Below are positions 8,384-18,100 of a stretch of DNA of 64,000 nucleotides, in pieces. Both the position numbers and the translations under genes were made by a program. The DNA is from UBA964 sp037444685 (GTDB lineage: Bacteria > Pseudomonadota > Gammaproteobacteria > Steroidobacterales > Steroidobacteraceae). Every line of letters begins with the position of its first letter. Position 1 is the stretch's first letter. Below the pieces are notes generated by a model. The model made no database searches. It was not told the DNA's origin and saw only the letters and a program-made list of their open reading frames with translations. Location of the stretch: assembly GCA_037444685.1 (NCBI GenBank), contig JBBILX010000009.1:1-64000 (forward strand). Direction: 5' to 3'.

Positions 8384-9036
8384 GGGGATCGTCCTTGCGG
8401 GGGCGGATTGCGTTGGGTGCTCTGGCGTTCGATGTCGGCAATGGCTTCGAGCTTGGCGCGCGCCTCTTCGAGGGCGCGGCGCAGCCGGGCGTTCTCCTCG
8501 ACCTCGGCGCCGAGGCGGCGTTGCAGCGCCGCGAGACGGTCGCGCTCGGCGCGATCGCCGGCGCGCTGCGCGCGCTGGACTTCGGCGGCGAGCGCGAGCT
8601 GCCGCTCAAGCTGCGCGAGTTCGAGGTAGGCGACGGCTTTCTCGACCGGCGTCAGCGACTCGGGAGTGGCGACGACCTGGCGCAGCAGGCGCTGTGCCGC
8701 AGCGGGATCGTGCGAGGGATGGTCGGGCATCGCGAGCGCTAGCGCGTAGCGAAGCTGTGTCGAGGGCGTGCCGGTCGAATCGTGATCGCGTTTGATGTTG
8801 GCAAAGATCTCGGCCTGTTCCGCGGCCGGCGCGAGCACCATACGGTGCAAGAGCTCGAGATAGAACACGAGCGCCTGGGCCTGCACCTCGCGGCGATCGA
8901 GGGCCGGCGAGGGCTCGGGACGCTCGCGCTCGCGCCCGCCGAAGTCGACGAGGCCGGCGCAGCCCGAGACCAGCGCGAGCAGCGCGCAGCTCGCAACGAC
9001 GCGCCAGGCGAGCAGGGACGGGCGGTTAGGCGGCAC
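8380..9036 (-). CDS. qseG: QseG-like outer-membrane lipoprotein
   Basis: The protein has about 218 residues from a GTG at 9036, which overlaps the glrK 3' end by 11 bp. The N-terminus is a lipoprotein signal peptide with lipobox LVSGC. The C-terminal half is a long Glu/Arg/Ala-rich coiled coil. Sequence identity with E. coli QseG (YfhG) is not evident by eye. The call rests on the size, the lipobox, the coiled coil and the position between glrK and glrR, where enterobacteria place QseG. In enterobacteria QseG modulates the sensor kinase from the outer membrane. Confidence 0.75.
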   Translation of the reverse strand: MPPNRPSLLAWRVVASCALLALVSGCAGLVDFGGRERERPEPSPALDRREVQAQALVFYLELLHRMVLAPAAEQAEIFANIKRDHDSTGTPSTQLRYALALAMPDHPSHDPAAAQRLLRQVVATPESLTPVEKAVAYLELAQLERQLALAAEVQRAQRAGDRAERDRLAALQRRLGAEVEENARLRRALEEARAKLEAIADIERQSTQRNPPPQGRSP

Positions 9037-10498
9037 GCGCGCGCTCCATGGTGACCCCGTCGCCGCGATTCTCGGTGCGCAGCGGCAGGCGCACGCGGAA
9101 GTGGGCGCCCGGATACTGCCCGTCGACGATCTCGACGCTGCCGCCGTGGACACTGACGAACTCCATGACGACGGACAGGCCAATACCCGTGCCCTTGACG
9201 TGGCCGCCAGCCGGCTTGCCGGTATAGAAGGCGTCGAAGATCCGCGCACGGTCTTCGCGCGGGATTCCCGGACCACAGTCGGCGACGTCGAGCACGTAGG
9301 CGTCGCCCTGGGCCGCGCAGTGCAGGTAGATGGTCCCGCCGCGCGGCGAGTACTTGATGGCGTTGGAAAGCAGGTTCTCGAGGATCAGCCGCAGCTTGCC
9401 GCGGTCGCCGTAGATGGTCAGATCGTCGATCTTGACGTCGAGTCGCAGGCGCTGGGCGAGCAGCGTGATCTGCTGGTTCTCGATGACCTGCTTGACGAGC
9501 GGACGCAGGCGGAACTCGCTGAGCTCGAGTCCGAGGCTCTGCGTCTGCCAGGCGCTGAATGAGAGGAGGTTCTCGATCAGCCGCTGCAGACGGATGCCGT
9601 TGTCGCGCAGGATCGAGGTGACTTCGCGCTGCCCGCTCTGCAGTTCACCGACCGCGCCGTCCATCAGCAGCTCAGTGCCCTCGCGGATGTTGGCGAGTGG
9701 CGTCTTGAGTTCGTGCGACATGTGGCGCAGGAAGCGGTTGCGCTCCTGCGCGAGCTCCAGCAGCCGCTGCCGCAGCCATTCGAGCTGGCGGCCGAGGCGT
9801 TCGAGGTCCTCCGGCCCGGTGACGGCGATCGGGTGCGAGAAGGTGCCGCGACCGAGTTCGCCGATCGCGCGGTCGATCGCGCGCAGCGGTCTGCCGATCC
9901 AGAAGATCACGACCAGCACCACAGCCAGCGTCAGGGGGATCAGCAGCGCTGACTGCCAGAACAGCCGCTCGCGCGCGTTCTCGGTCTTCTGCTTGAGCGT
10001 GATCAGTTCGGCGTCGAGCTGGGCGCTGCCTGAGTCGGCAACCCGGGTCGCGAGCTCGCTCATGGCGCCGAACCGACCAAGCAGTTGTTCGAATCCGGGC
10101 GTCGCCGGAGGGGTCTGCGGCAGGGCCGATCGCAGCTCCTGCTGCATCCGCTCGAGGCTTGCGAGCGTGGCGCGTGAGGCGACCGCGTCGAGCTGGCCCG
10201 CCAGCGCCTCGCGCGTGGCGCTGACCCGGTCGTCGTTCTGCGCGTAGCTGTCGAGCAGCTTGGGGTCGGCCAGCACGCTGTAGAGCCGTGCCGTGCGCTC
10301 GAGTGAGGCGATGCCGGTCAGCAGCGCCTGGCTAGAGCGGGTGGCCTCGACGCCGCGCAAGACGAGCTGCTGACTCGAGCTGGCGAGCTGGCGCATCTGG
10401 AACGAGGCGTCGACGACGGCGATCGCGAGCGGGACCGCGGCCAGCACGAGGCCCAGCAGCATCAGGCTGCTCAGGGATTTGGGGCGGACCCAACGCAT
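9026..10498 (-). CDS. glrK: Sensor histidine kinase GlrK (QseE)
   Basis: This 490-residue inner-membrane kinase partners GlrR. One N-terminal membrane helix (about 9-29) and a second (about 182-201) bracket a helical periplasmic sensor region. A HAMP segment follows (GRPLRAIDRAIGELGRG). The dimerisation helix has phospho-acceptor His262 in RHMSHELKTPLAN. The ATPase domain shows the N box ENLLSNAIKYSP and the G boxes DCGPGIP and GTGIGLSVV. The absence of a PAS domain and the gene order both fit GlrK. Autokinase residues all look intact. Confidence 0.9.
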   Translation of the reverse strand: MRWVRPKSLSSLMLLGLVLAAVPLAIAVVDASFQMRQLASSSQQLVLRGVEATRSSQALLTGIASLERTARLYSVLADPKLLDSYAQNDDRVSATREALAGQLDAVASRATLASLERMQQELRSALPQTPPATPGFEQLLGRFGAMSELATRVADSGSAQLDAELITLKQKTENARERLFWQSALLIPLTLAVVLVVIFWIGRPLRAIDRAIGELGRGTFSHPIAVTGPEDLERLGRQLEWLRQRLLELAQERNRFLRHMSHELKTPLANIREGTELLMDGAVGELQSGQREVTSILRDNGIRLQRLIENLLSFSAWQTQSLGLELSEFRLRPLVKQVIENQQITLLAQRLRLDVKIDDLTIYGDRGKLRLILENLLSNAIKYSPRGGTIYLHCAAQGDAYVLDVADCGPGIPREDRARIFDAFYTGKPAGGHVKGTGIGLSVVMEFVSVHGGSVEIVDGQYPGAHFRVRLPLRTENRGDGVTMERARAA

Positions 10499-10521
10499 CG
10501 CGCCATTCTAAGCCACGGGGC

Positions 10522-10541
10522 GCCCGACCGCGCGGTCGGGC
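10522..10541. terminator. Perfect 20-bp hairpin between galE and glrK
   Basis: GCCCGACCGC followed by its exact reverse complement lies just downstream of galE and upstream of the glrK start, both on the minus strand. There is no clear T tract on the minus strand. It may be a weak terminator or attenuator that separates galE from the glr operon. Confidence 0.35.
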
Positions 10542-10582
10542 CCGGCGCGGCGGGCGCCGCTGTTGCCGTCTGCCGACAGCGC

Positions 10583-11590
10583 TCAGGGGCCGCTGCACCA
10601 GGGGGCCGCGGCGAGCTTCTGCTCCCAGAGCCACGCACTGCGCACGATCGCGTCGAGGTCGTCGAGCCGCGGCCTCCAGCCGAGCACCGACTTGATACGC
10701 TCGGCGCGCGAGATCAGCACCGGCGGATCGCCGGCGCGGCGCGGCGCCTCGACCACCTTGAGCCGCCGGCCGGTGACGCGGGCGACGCTGTCGAGCACCT
10801 CGCGGACGCTGTAGCCGTGACCATAGCCGCAGTTCAGCGTCGTCGATGTCCCGCCGCGGCGCAGGTAATCGAGCGCATCGAGGTGGGCGGTGGCGAGGTC
10901 CTCGACGTGGATGTAGTCGCGGATACCGGTGCCGTCGGGGGTCGGGTAGTCGGTGCCGAACACGGCGACGTGATCGCGCCGGCCGGCGGCGTGCTCGACG
11001 GCCACCTTGATCAGCAGCGTCGCCTGCGGCGTCGACTGGCCGATCCGGCCGCCGGTGTCGGAGCCAGCCACGTTGAAGTAGCGCAGCACGACGTGACGCA
11101 TCGGTGTCACGGCGGACAGGTCGCGCAGTATCCATTCCGACATGAGCTTCGAGGTGCCGTAGGCATTGATAGGAGCGGTCGGCGCGGTCTCGTCGGCGTA
11201 GCCGGTCTCGACGATGCCGTAGACGGCCGCCGTCGACGAGAACACGAAGTGCCTGACGCCATGCGCGCTGCAGGCCTCGAGCAGCGCGCGCGTGCCACAG
11301 GTGTTGTTGCCATAGTACTTGAGCGGGTTCGCGACCGACTCGGGCACGATGGTGTGCGCGGCGAAGTGCAGCACGGTGTCCACGCGGTGCTCGTCGAGGA
11401 CGCGGCGGACGAGCTCGCGATCGCCGACGTCGCCGACCACGATGGGGCTGTCGAGCACGGCCTCGCGAAAGCCCGTGCAGAGATTGTCGAGGACGACGAC
11501 CCGCTCGCCGCGCGCACGCAGTTGCAGCGCGGTATGACTGCCGATGTATCCTGCGCCACCCGTGACGAGAATCGTGCCGTGTCCGCTCAT
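10583..11590 (-). CDS. galE: UDP-glucose 4-epimerase
   Basis: This 335-residue extended short-chain dehydrogenase interconverts UDP-glucose and UDP-galactose. The NAD-binding motif is GGAGYIGSH near the N-terminus. The catalytic pair is visible as FSSTAAVYG and, further on, YGTSKLMSE (the YxxxK motif). A family-typical RYFNVAGSD follows, and GTDYPTPDGTGIRDYIHV marks the sugar-nucleotide site. The length is normal for GalE. It lies upstream of glrK, separated by a hairpin. Supply of galactose units for surface glycans is the likely role. Confidence 0.93.
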   Translation of the reverse strand: MSGHGTILVTGGAGYIGSHTALQLRARGERVVVLDNLCTGFREAVLDSPIVVGDVGDRELVRRVLDEHRVDTVLHFAAHTIVPESVANPLKYYGNNTCGTRALLEACSAHGVRHFVFSSTAAVYGIVETGYADETAPTAPINAYGTSKLMSEWILRDLSAVTPMRHVVLRYFNVAGSDTGGRIGQSTPQATLLIKVAVEHAAGRRDHVAVFGTDYPTPDGTGIRDYIHVEDLATAHLDALDYLRRGGTSTTLNCGYGHGYSVREVLDSVARVTGRRLKVVEAPRRAGDPPVLISRAERIKSVLGWRPRLDDLDAIVRSAWLWEQKLAAAPWCSGP

Positions 11591-11646
11591 GCTGTCATTC
11601 TAGCCACAGGCGGGGGTCGTTCCCGTGATCTGCGCCGCGGTTCGCC

Positions 11647-12663
11647 GTGAGCCGGCCGTTCGCGGATCTCTCGCCCGACGTCGTGCTCGACGCCTGCCAG
11701 GCCTTCGGCATCGAGAGCGACGGACGGCTGTTCGCGCTCAACAGCTACGAGAACCGCGTCTACCAGGTCGGCTCGCCGAGCCACGGCACCCTGGTCGTGA
11801 AGTTCTACCGGCCGGGGCGCTGGAGCGATACGCAGATCCTCGAAGAGCATGCGTTCGCGCTCGAGCTCGCGGCCGCGGAACTGCCGGTCGCGGCACCGAT
11901 GAGCTTCAATGGCCGGACACTGCTGTGCTATCGGGACGCCGCCGGTGCACAGCGCAGCGACGGCATGGTGGAATACCGGCTCGGCATCTTCCCGAAGCGG
12001 GCCGGGCGCAGCGCCGAACTCGACGCGCCGGGCGCGCTCGGGCTGATCGGCCGAACGCTCGGTCGCATCCACGCTCGCGGGGTGCTGCGGCCGTTTCTGG
12101 CGCGGCCGAGCCTGTCGGTCGAGCGCCTCGGCCACACGTCGCGAAACGCCGTGCTCGAGACCGGATTGCTCGAAGGGGACCTGGAGACGCGGTATGCCGA
12201 GGTGTCGGCGCGGCTGCTCGAAGCGGTCGAGCTGGCCTTCGAAGCCGCTGGGCCGTCGCCGGCGATCCGCATCCACGGCGACTGTCACGTCGGCAACATC
12301 CTCTGGGACGCGCAAGGGCCCGTGTTCGTCGACCTCGACGACTGCATGATGGGACCGCGGATCCAGGACCTCTGGATGTTCCTGTCAGGCAGCCTCGACG
12401 AGCGTCGCGGCCAGTGGGCCGAGCTCAGCGCGGGCTACCGGGCTTTCTCGAGTATCGACGAACGTGAGCTCGCGCTGATCGAGCCGCTGCGGGCACTGCG
12501 CATGCTGCACCATGCGGCCTGGCTCGCGGCACGCTGGGATGATCCGGCCTTTCCGCGCGCCTTCCCGTGGTTCGGCGACCGGCGTTACTGGGAGGAGCAC
12601 CTGCGCGATCTTGCCTCACAGTGTGACGCAGTCACGGCGCCCGCGGACAGCCTGCTGTGGTAG
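11647..12663 (+). CDS. srkA: Stress response kinase SrkA (YihE)
   Basis: This 338-residue protein has the aminoglycoside-phosphotransferase-like kinase fold of SrkA, a Ser/Thr kinase that protects stressed cells in enterobacteria. The start is a GTG at 11647. Characteristic segments are ALNSYENRVYQVG, VVKFYRPGRW with the ATP-binding Lys, the catalytic loop RIHGDCHVGNILW, and FVDLDDCMMGPRIQDLWM with the metal-binding Asp. The C-terminus AAWLAARWDDPAFPRAFPW is also typical. It is divergent from galE across about 56 bp, and no operon partner is apparent. Confidence 0.9.
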   Translation: MSRPFADLSPDVVLDACQAFGIESDGRLFALNSYENRVYQVGSPSHGTLVVKFYRPGRWSDTQILEEHAFALELAAAELPVAAPMSFNGRTLLCYRDAAGAQRSDGMVEYRLGIFPKRAGRSAELDAPGALGLIGRTLGRIHARGVLRPFLARPSLSVERLGHTSRNAVLETGLLEGDLETRYAEVSARLLEAVELAFEAAGPSPAIRIHGDCHVGNILWDAQGPVFVDLDDCMMGPRIQDLWMFLSGSLDERRGQWAELSAGYRAFSSIDERELALIEPLRALRMLHHAAWLAARWDDPAFPRAFPWFGDRRYWEEHLRDLASQCDAVTAPADSLLW

Positions 12664-12709
12664 CGTCGTACGGCTTGCACCGTTCGTCCGCGGCGTCCTG
12701 GAGCGAGGT

Positions 12710-14419
12710 TTGAACGCGCTGATCCGTAGTGTGCTGCCAGGGTGCCTGCTCGCTCTCGCCGCCTGCGGCGGCGGCTCGTCCGGTGGTGGCGTTGCGGGAA
12801 GCGGGTCGTCAGGCGGTGGTGCCGGTGCTGGCGGCGCGCCGTCGGTGACCAGCGTGACGATCTCGGGCACGGTGACCTACGACCGCGTGCCGTTCGCCGC
12901 GGCGCAGAACGGGGGTCTCGACTTCGCCAATGCGCAGCCGGTGCCGGTGCGCGGTGCGACCGTGCAGGCGGTCGCCGCAGGCGGCTCCACCGTGCTCGCG
13001 AGCACGACCACCGACGCGGCGGGCCAGTACTCGTTGACGGTCACGGCGAATACGGACCTGTTCCTCCGCGTGCGCGCCGAGCTCGTGCGCACGGGCACAC
13101 CGGCATGGACGGTGACGGTGCGCGACAACACGGCGGGCGACGCGCTCTACACGCTCGATGGCAGCGTCTTCAATTCCGGCGCCGCCAATGTGACGCGTAA
13201 CCTCGCGGCGCGCAGCGGTTGGACTGCGGGTCAGGGCTACACCGGCGCGCGCGCGGCGGCGCCGTTCTCGATTCTCGACGCCATCTACGAGGCGCAACAG
13301 CTCGTGCTCGGTGCGGAAGCTGGGGCGCAGTTCCCCGAGCTGCGAGTCTTCTGGAGCGTCAATAACATCTCCTGCAACCCCGGCGCGAACGGCTTCTGCG
13401 GCGGCACGCCCGCCGCCTGGGCGCGCGGCGAGATCGGCACGACGTTCTTCGCGCCGGGGGCGCCCGATCGCATCTATGTACTCGGCGCGGCCGATAGCGA
13501 CACCGACGAGTTCGACCAGCACGTCATCGCTCACGAGTGGGGCCACTATTACCAGGACAACTTCTCGCGCGACGACAGTCTCGGCGGCGAGCACGGGCCG
13601 GGCCAGCGGCTCGACCTGCGCGTCGCCTTCAGCGAGGGCTGGGGCAACGCGTTCGCGGGCATGGCGCGCGGCAGCCCCGTGTACCGGGACAGCTTCGGCA
13701 CGAATCAGGGCAGCGGCTTTCGGATCGACGTAGAGGTCAACAACAACCCCAGCACCGGCTGGTTCAGCGAGGACTCGGTCCAGTCGATCCTCTACGACCT
13801 TTACGACTCGGCCAACGAAGCGGGCGATGCGGTCAGCATGGGATTTGCGCCCATCCATGGCGTCATGCGCGGCCGCGTCCGGACCACCGCAGCCCTCACG
13901 TCGATCTACCCGCTGCTCGAGGGTCTGAGGCAGGCGCGGCCGGGAGACCTGCCGGGCATCGACGCGCTGACCGCGGCGCAGCTGATCGCGATCACCGTGA
14001 GCGACTTCGGCGAAGGCGAGACCAATGCCTGGCTCGATCCGCGCAACCTGCCGATCTACCGGTCGCTCGCGAGCGGCCAGACGCTGGAAGTCTGTTCGAC
14101 GAACTCGTCGGGCGTCTACAATAAGCTCGGCAACCGCCGCTTCCTGCGCCTCGAGACCTCCGCTTCGGGTACCGCTACGGTTCAGGCTCGGTTCAATGGC
14201 ACGAGCGGCACGGCGCCGACGGATCCCGATCTCGTGCTGTATGCTGCCGGCGTGGAGCGCGCGCGCGCCGAGAGTCCCGACAACGGCACCGAGACGCTGA
14301 CGGTGACGGGACTCGCGCCGGGGACCTACGTGCTTGAGGTCTACGAGTTCAGCAACGTCGATCCGTCCGGGACTGCGCGCGGCACGACCTGTTTCGATAT
14401 CAGTCTCACGTTCTCCTGA
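12710..14419 (+). CDS. Lipoprotein zinc metallopeptidase with PPC-like C-terminal domain
   Basis: From a TTG at 12710 with GGAG six bases upstream, this encodes 569 residues. Residues 1-20 are a lipoprotein signal with lipobox LAAC, followed by a Gly/Ser-rich linker. A carboxypeptidase-regulatory-like beta domain follows (GATVQAVAAGG...). The catalytic region has HEWGH (275-279) and a downstream AFSEGWGN with Glu309, giving a gluzincin-type HExxH...E zinc site. The last 110 residues resemble a pre-peptidase C-terminal domain. It probably degrades proteins at the cell surface. An ATG further upstream at 12512 would run through srkA and is unlikely. Confidence 0.75.
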   Translation: MNALIRSVLPGCLLALAACGGGSSGGGVAGSGSSGGGAGAGGAPSVTSVTISGTVTYDRVPFAAAQNGGLDFANAQPVPVRGATVQAVAAGGSTVLASTTTDAAGQYSLTVTANTDLFLRVRAELVRTGTPAWTVTVRDNTAGDALYTLDGSVFNSGAANVTRNLAARSGWTAGQGYTGARAAAPFSILDAIYEAQQLVLGAEAGAQFPELRVFWSVNNISCNPGANGFCGGTPAAWARGEIGTTFFAPGAPDRIYVLGAADSDTDEFDQHVIAHEWGHYYQDNFSRDDSLGGEHGPGQRLDLRVAFSEGWGNAFAGMARGSPVYRDSFGTNQGSGFRIDVEVNNNPSTGWFSEDSVQSILYDLYDSANEAGDAVSMGFAPIHGVMRGRVRTTAALTSIYPLLEGLRQARPGDLPGIDALTAAQLIAITVSDFGEGETNAWLDPRNLPIYRSLASGQTLEVCSTNSSGVYNKLGNRRFLRLETSASGTATVQARFNGTSGTAPTDPDLVLYAAGVERARAESPDNGTETLTVTGLAPGTYVLEVYEFSNVDPSGTARGTTCFDISLTFS

Positions 14420-14445
14420 CTGAAGGCCCGCTTCACGGAGTCGAG

Positions 14446-15090
14446 ATGACGACCCAATCCTGCCATATGATCGAGATGTCGCGGCGAACGCTACGTGTCG
14501 AGCTGGCGACACCCTGTCTGACGCTGCTCTCGTCGCTGCTGCTCGGCTGCAGCGAGCCCGGCACGACGCGCGTGAAGTCCGAACCGGCGGCCAGCGCCGC
14601 CGAGGACCGGGCCGAGACGATGGTCTCGGCCGTCTCCTCGGGCAAGCCGGGCGCCGCGGTCGACCTCAAGTTCGACCTCGGCAAGCGGCCGCGCGTCGGC
14701 GAGCCACTCGACGTCACGGTCGCCGTGACGACCCGCGCCCCCGACATCGACGAGCTGCAGGTCGTGTTCCAGTCGACGGAAGGCGTCGAGGTCGTCGGCG
14801 GCGCGCAGCTCGGGCCCGTTTCGAAGCCCGCCGACGGCCAGACTTTCTCGCACACGGTCCGCGTGTTGCCGAAGCAGGACGGGGTCTACTACGTTTCGGC
14901 CGTCGCGCTCGTCGAGGCGGCCTCGAGCGGGGCCTCATCGATCGCGCGCACGTTCGCGATCCCGATCATCGTCGGTGACAGCGTGAGCCTCGACGCCGCG
15001 ATGTCGAAGGCGGCCACCGAGGCGACCGTGGAGGGCCCGGGCGGCGAGCGGCTCGTGCCGCTGCCGGCCGAGGAATCAGGGTCCCGCTGA
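14446..15090 (+). CDS. Putative lipoprotein of unknown function
   Basis: The 214-residue product starts at an ATG with GGAG six bases upstream, 26 bp after the metallopeptidase, so the two may be cotranscribed. A signal segment ends with lipobox LLLGC. The mature part is mostly beta-rich (DVTVAVTTRAPDIDELQVVF, GVYYVSAVALVEAA), suggesting an Ig-like fold. I do not recognise a specific family. It may be an envelope partner of the metallopeptidase, but that is inferred from position only. Confidence 0.6.
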   Translation: MTTQSCHMIEMSRRTLRVELATPCLTLLSSLLLGCSEPGTTRVKSEPAASAAEDRAETMVSAVSSGKPGAAVDLKFDLGKRPRVGEPLDVTVAVTTRAPDIDELQVVFQSTEGVEVVGGAQLGPVSKPADGQTFSHTVRVLPKQDGVYYVSAVALVEAASSGASSIARTFAIPIIVGDSVSLDAAMSKAATEATVEGPGGERLVPLPAEESGSR

Positions 15091-15173
15091 GTCCTGCTGA
15101 AACGCGAGTCGGGTCACGCGGGCCTGCGCCGCCGGCCCGTAACATCGGACGAACTGTCTGGACAGCGTCCGTT

Positions 15174-18100
15174 ATGTCAAGTTCCGTCCCGCGCGATTGG
15201 CTGCCGCTCGACGACGATGTGCCCACCGGCGTAGCGGGCCCGGTCGGCACGTCGGATTCGGGCGCGCTGCACCCGGACCTGCTGCCAGCCGTCGTGGTAT
15301 CGGCCGAAGTCGATGGGCTGCTGCTCGACGCCATCGTGCACGCCGTGCTGCTGCTCGACGCCGACGGTCGGATCCAGCGCGGCAATGCGGCGGTGGAGGC
15401 CCTGTTCGGTTACCGGCCCGCCGAGCTCCGCGGACGGTCGATCGGTACGCTGCTGCCGGCCCTGCAGTCCGCCCCGGCGCGGGCCGAGACGCTCGCCCGC
15501 CTCGCGCGCCCGGGCGACTGCCTCGAACAGCGTCATGTCGAGACGGTCGCTCATGCAAGGCACCGTCTGGCATTTCCGGTCGATCTCGCGGCGAGCCGGA
15601 TCGAGCTCGGCGGCGCGGAGGCGTGGGTGCTGTCGGTCCGCGACGTCTCGCGGCGGCTCGCTGCCGAGCAGGCGCTGCGCGACAGCGAGGCCCGATACCG
15701 CGCACTGGTCGATCACGCTCCAGAGGTCATCGTCGTCTTCGAGGCCGACAGCACGGCGCTCGTCGATGTAAACCGCCGGGCCGAGGAGCTGTTCGGCCTG
15801 CCGCGCGCCGAGCTCCTGAAGCGGTCGCTGGTGACGCTGTGCGCGGCGCAGCAGCCGGACGGGCGTCCGTCGTCGGCAGTGTTGCGCGATCACGTGCTGC
15901 TGGCCTTGGACGGCGCGCCGCAGACCCTCGAGTTCGAGCTGCGATCCGTCGCGGGGGCCGCCCTGCCGTGCGAGCTCAGGCTCGCCCGCATGCCGGGCGC
16001 AGCGGCGCAGTGGCTGCGCTGTACCATCGCCGACATCAGCGCCCGCCAGCGCGACGAGCGCATCGCCGCGGCCGAGCGCGCCGTGCTCGAGAAGGTGGCG
16101 GCGAATGCGCCGCTGACCGAATCGCTGCACGAGATCTGCCGCTACGTCGAGGCGGTCGCGCCGGGTGGCATGGCCGCGATTAGCGTGCTGGCCGCGGGCG
16201 TGCAGCGCTTCGAGTCGCTGTTCGCGCCGCGCATGCCGGCCGACCTCGTCGCACTGCTCGACCGGCCGCCCGTGGACATCCGGCACGGCTCCTGTGCGGC
16301 CTGCGTCTACCTCGGCCGGCCGATCTACGTACAGGACGTCGGCAGTGACCCGCACTGGGGCGGCCGCGGCGAGGTGCTCGAGAGCTTCGGCGTGCGCGCG
16401 AGCTGGTCCGTACCGATCCGCGCCGGCGGCGGGCGCGTGGTCGGCGCGATCGGCCTGTACCGCCGTGAGCGCGGCCTGCCGCAGCAGCACGAGGCCGAAC
16501 TGCTGGCCGATGCCGCGCGGCTCGCTGGCATCGCGATCGCGCGGCGCCGCGCCGAGGAGGCGCTCCGCGGCAGCGAGGCCAAGTACCGCGGCCTGTTCGA
16601 GTCGGTCATGGAGGGCGTCTACCGCAGCACTCCCGATGGGCGTCTGATCTCGGTCAACCCCGCCTTCGTCGCCATCCTCGGCTTCGACAACGCCGAGGAA
16701 CTCTACGCATTGCCGAGCGTCGCGATGCTCTACTGGCGTCCCGCGGACCGGGCCGAGTTCACGCGTCGGATCGAAGCGGATGGCGAGATCCGCAATGCCG
16801 AGTTCACGCTGCGCCGCCGAGACGGTGCGCAGATCGTCGTGCTCGAGAGTGCACGGGCGGTGCGCGACGCCGAGGGTCGGGTGATCGCCTACGAGGGGAC
16901 GATCGCCGACATCACCGAGCGCAAGCGCGCCGAGCAGGCGATGTTTCAGGAGAAGGAGCGCGCCGAGGTCACGCTGCAGTCGATCGGTGACGCCGTGATC
17001 ACGACCGACGCCGAAGGCCGGATCGATTACATGAATCCGGTGGCCGAGCAGTTGACCGGCTGGCCGCTCGCCGACGCGCACGGACGATCGATCGAGGCGG
17101 TGATGCGGGTGGTCGACGACGCGACGCATGCGGCGCTGGTCAATCCCCTGTTGCGGGCACTGGCGAGCGGTGCGCCGATCGGGCCCACGGACCAGTGTGC
17201 GCTGGTCGACCGCGCCGGCCACGAGATCGCGATCCAGGACTCGGCGGCACCAATCCGCGACCGCGGTGGGCGGATCGTCGGTGCGGTCGTCGTGTTCCAT
17301 GACGTCACGCGCGAGCGCCGGCTGCGCCGCGCGCTGGCCTACCAGGCCACGCATGACTCGCTGACGGGCCTGATCAACCGGCGCGAGTTCGACAATCGCC
17401 TGCATGCGGCGCTGCTCGATGCGCGGCGCAACGACACGCGGCATGCAGTGCTGTACATCGACCTCGACCAGTTCAAGGTCGTCAACGACACCTGCGGTCA
17501 TTCGGCCGGGGACCGGCTGATCCGCGAGATCACCGGACTGATCCAGTCACGCGTGCGCGCCGCCGACACGATCGCGCGACTCGGCGGTGACGAATTCGGC
17601 GTGCTGCTCGAGAACTGCACGCTGGAGCAGGCCGGCGGCATCGCCGAGAACGTGCGCGGCGCGATCCGTGACCATCGCTTCCACTGGAACGGCTCGACCA
17701 TGGCGGTCGGTGCGAGCATCGGGGTGGTCGAGGTCTCGGCGGAATCCGAGAGCGCGGCGACGCTGCTGTCGGCCGCCGACGTGGCCTGCTACTCGGCCAA
17801 GGACGGCGGGCGCAACCGCGTCGAACTCTATGATGCGGATCGCGGCCGCGACCGGCATCGCGAGATGCGCTGGGTGGCGCAGATCACGCGCGCGATCGAG
17901 GAGGGCAGGCTCGAGCTCGTGCATCAGCCGATCCAGCCGCTGCGCGCCGAAGACCGGCAGCCGTTCCACGAGATCATGGTGCGCATGCGCGGTGAGCACG
18001 GCGAGCTGATCCCGCCCGATCAGTTCATACCGGCGGCCGAGCGCTATAACGTGATGCCGGCGATCGACTACTGGGTCCTCGGGGCAGTCGTGCGGTACCT

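Noticed and set aside
15177..17501. 774-codon minus-strand open frame
   Set aside because: It lies wholly antisense to the GGDEF-EAL gene, whose domains are clear. The translation is low-complexity and Arg/His-rich.
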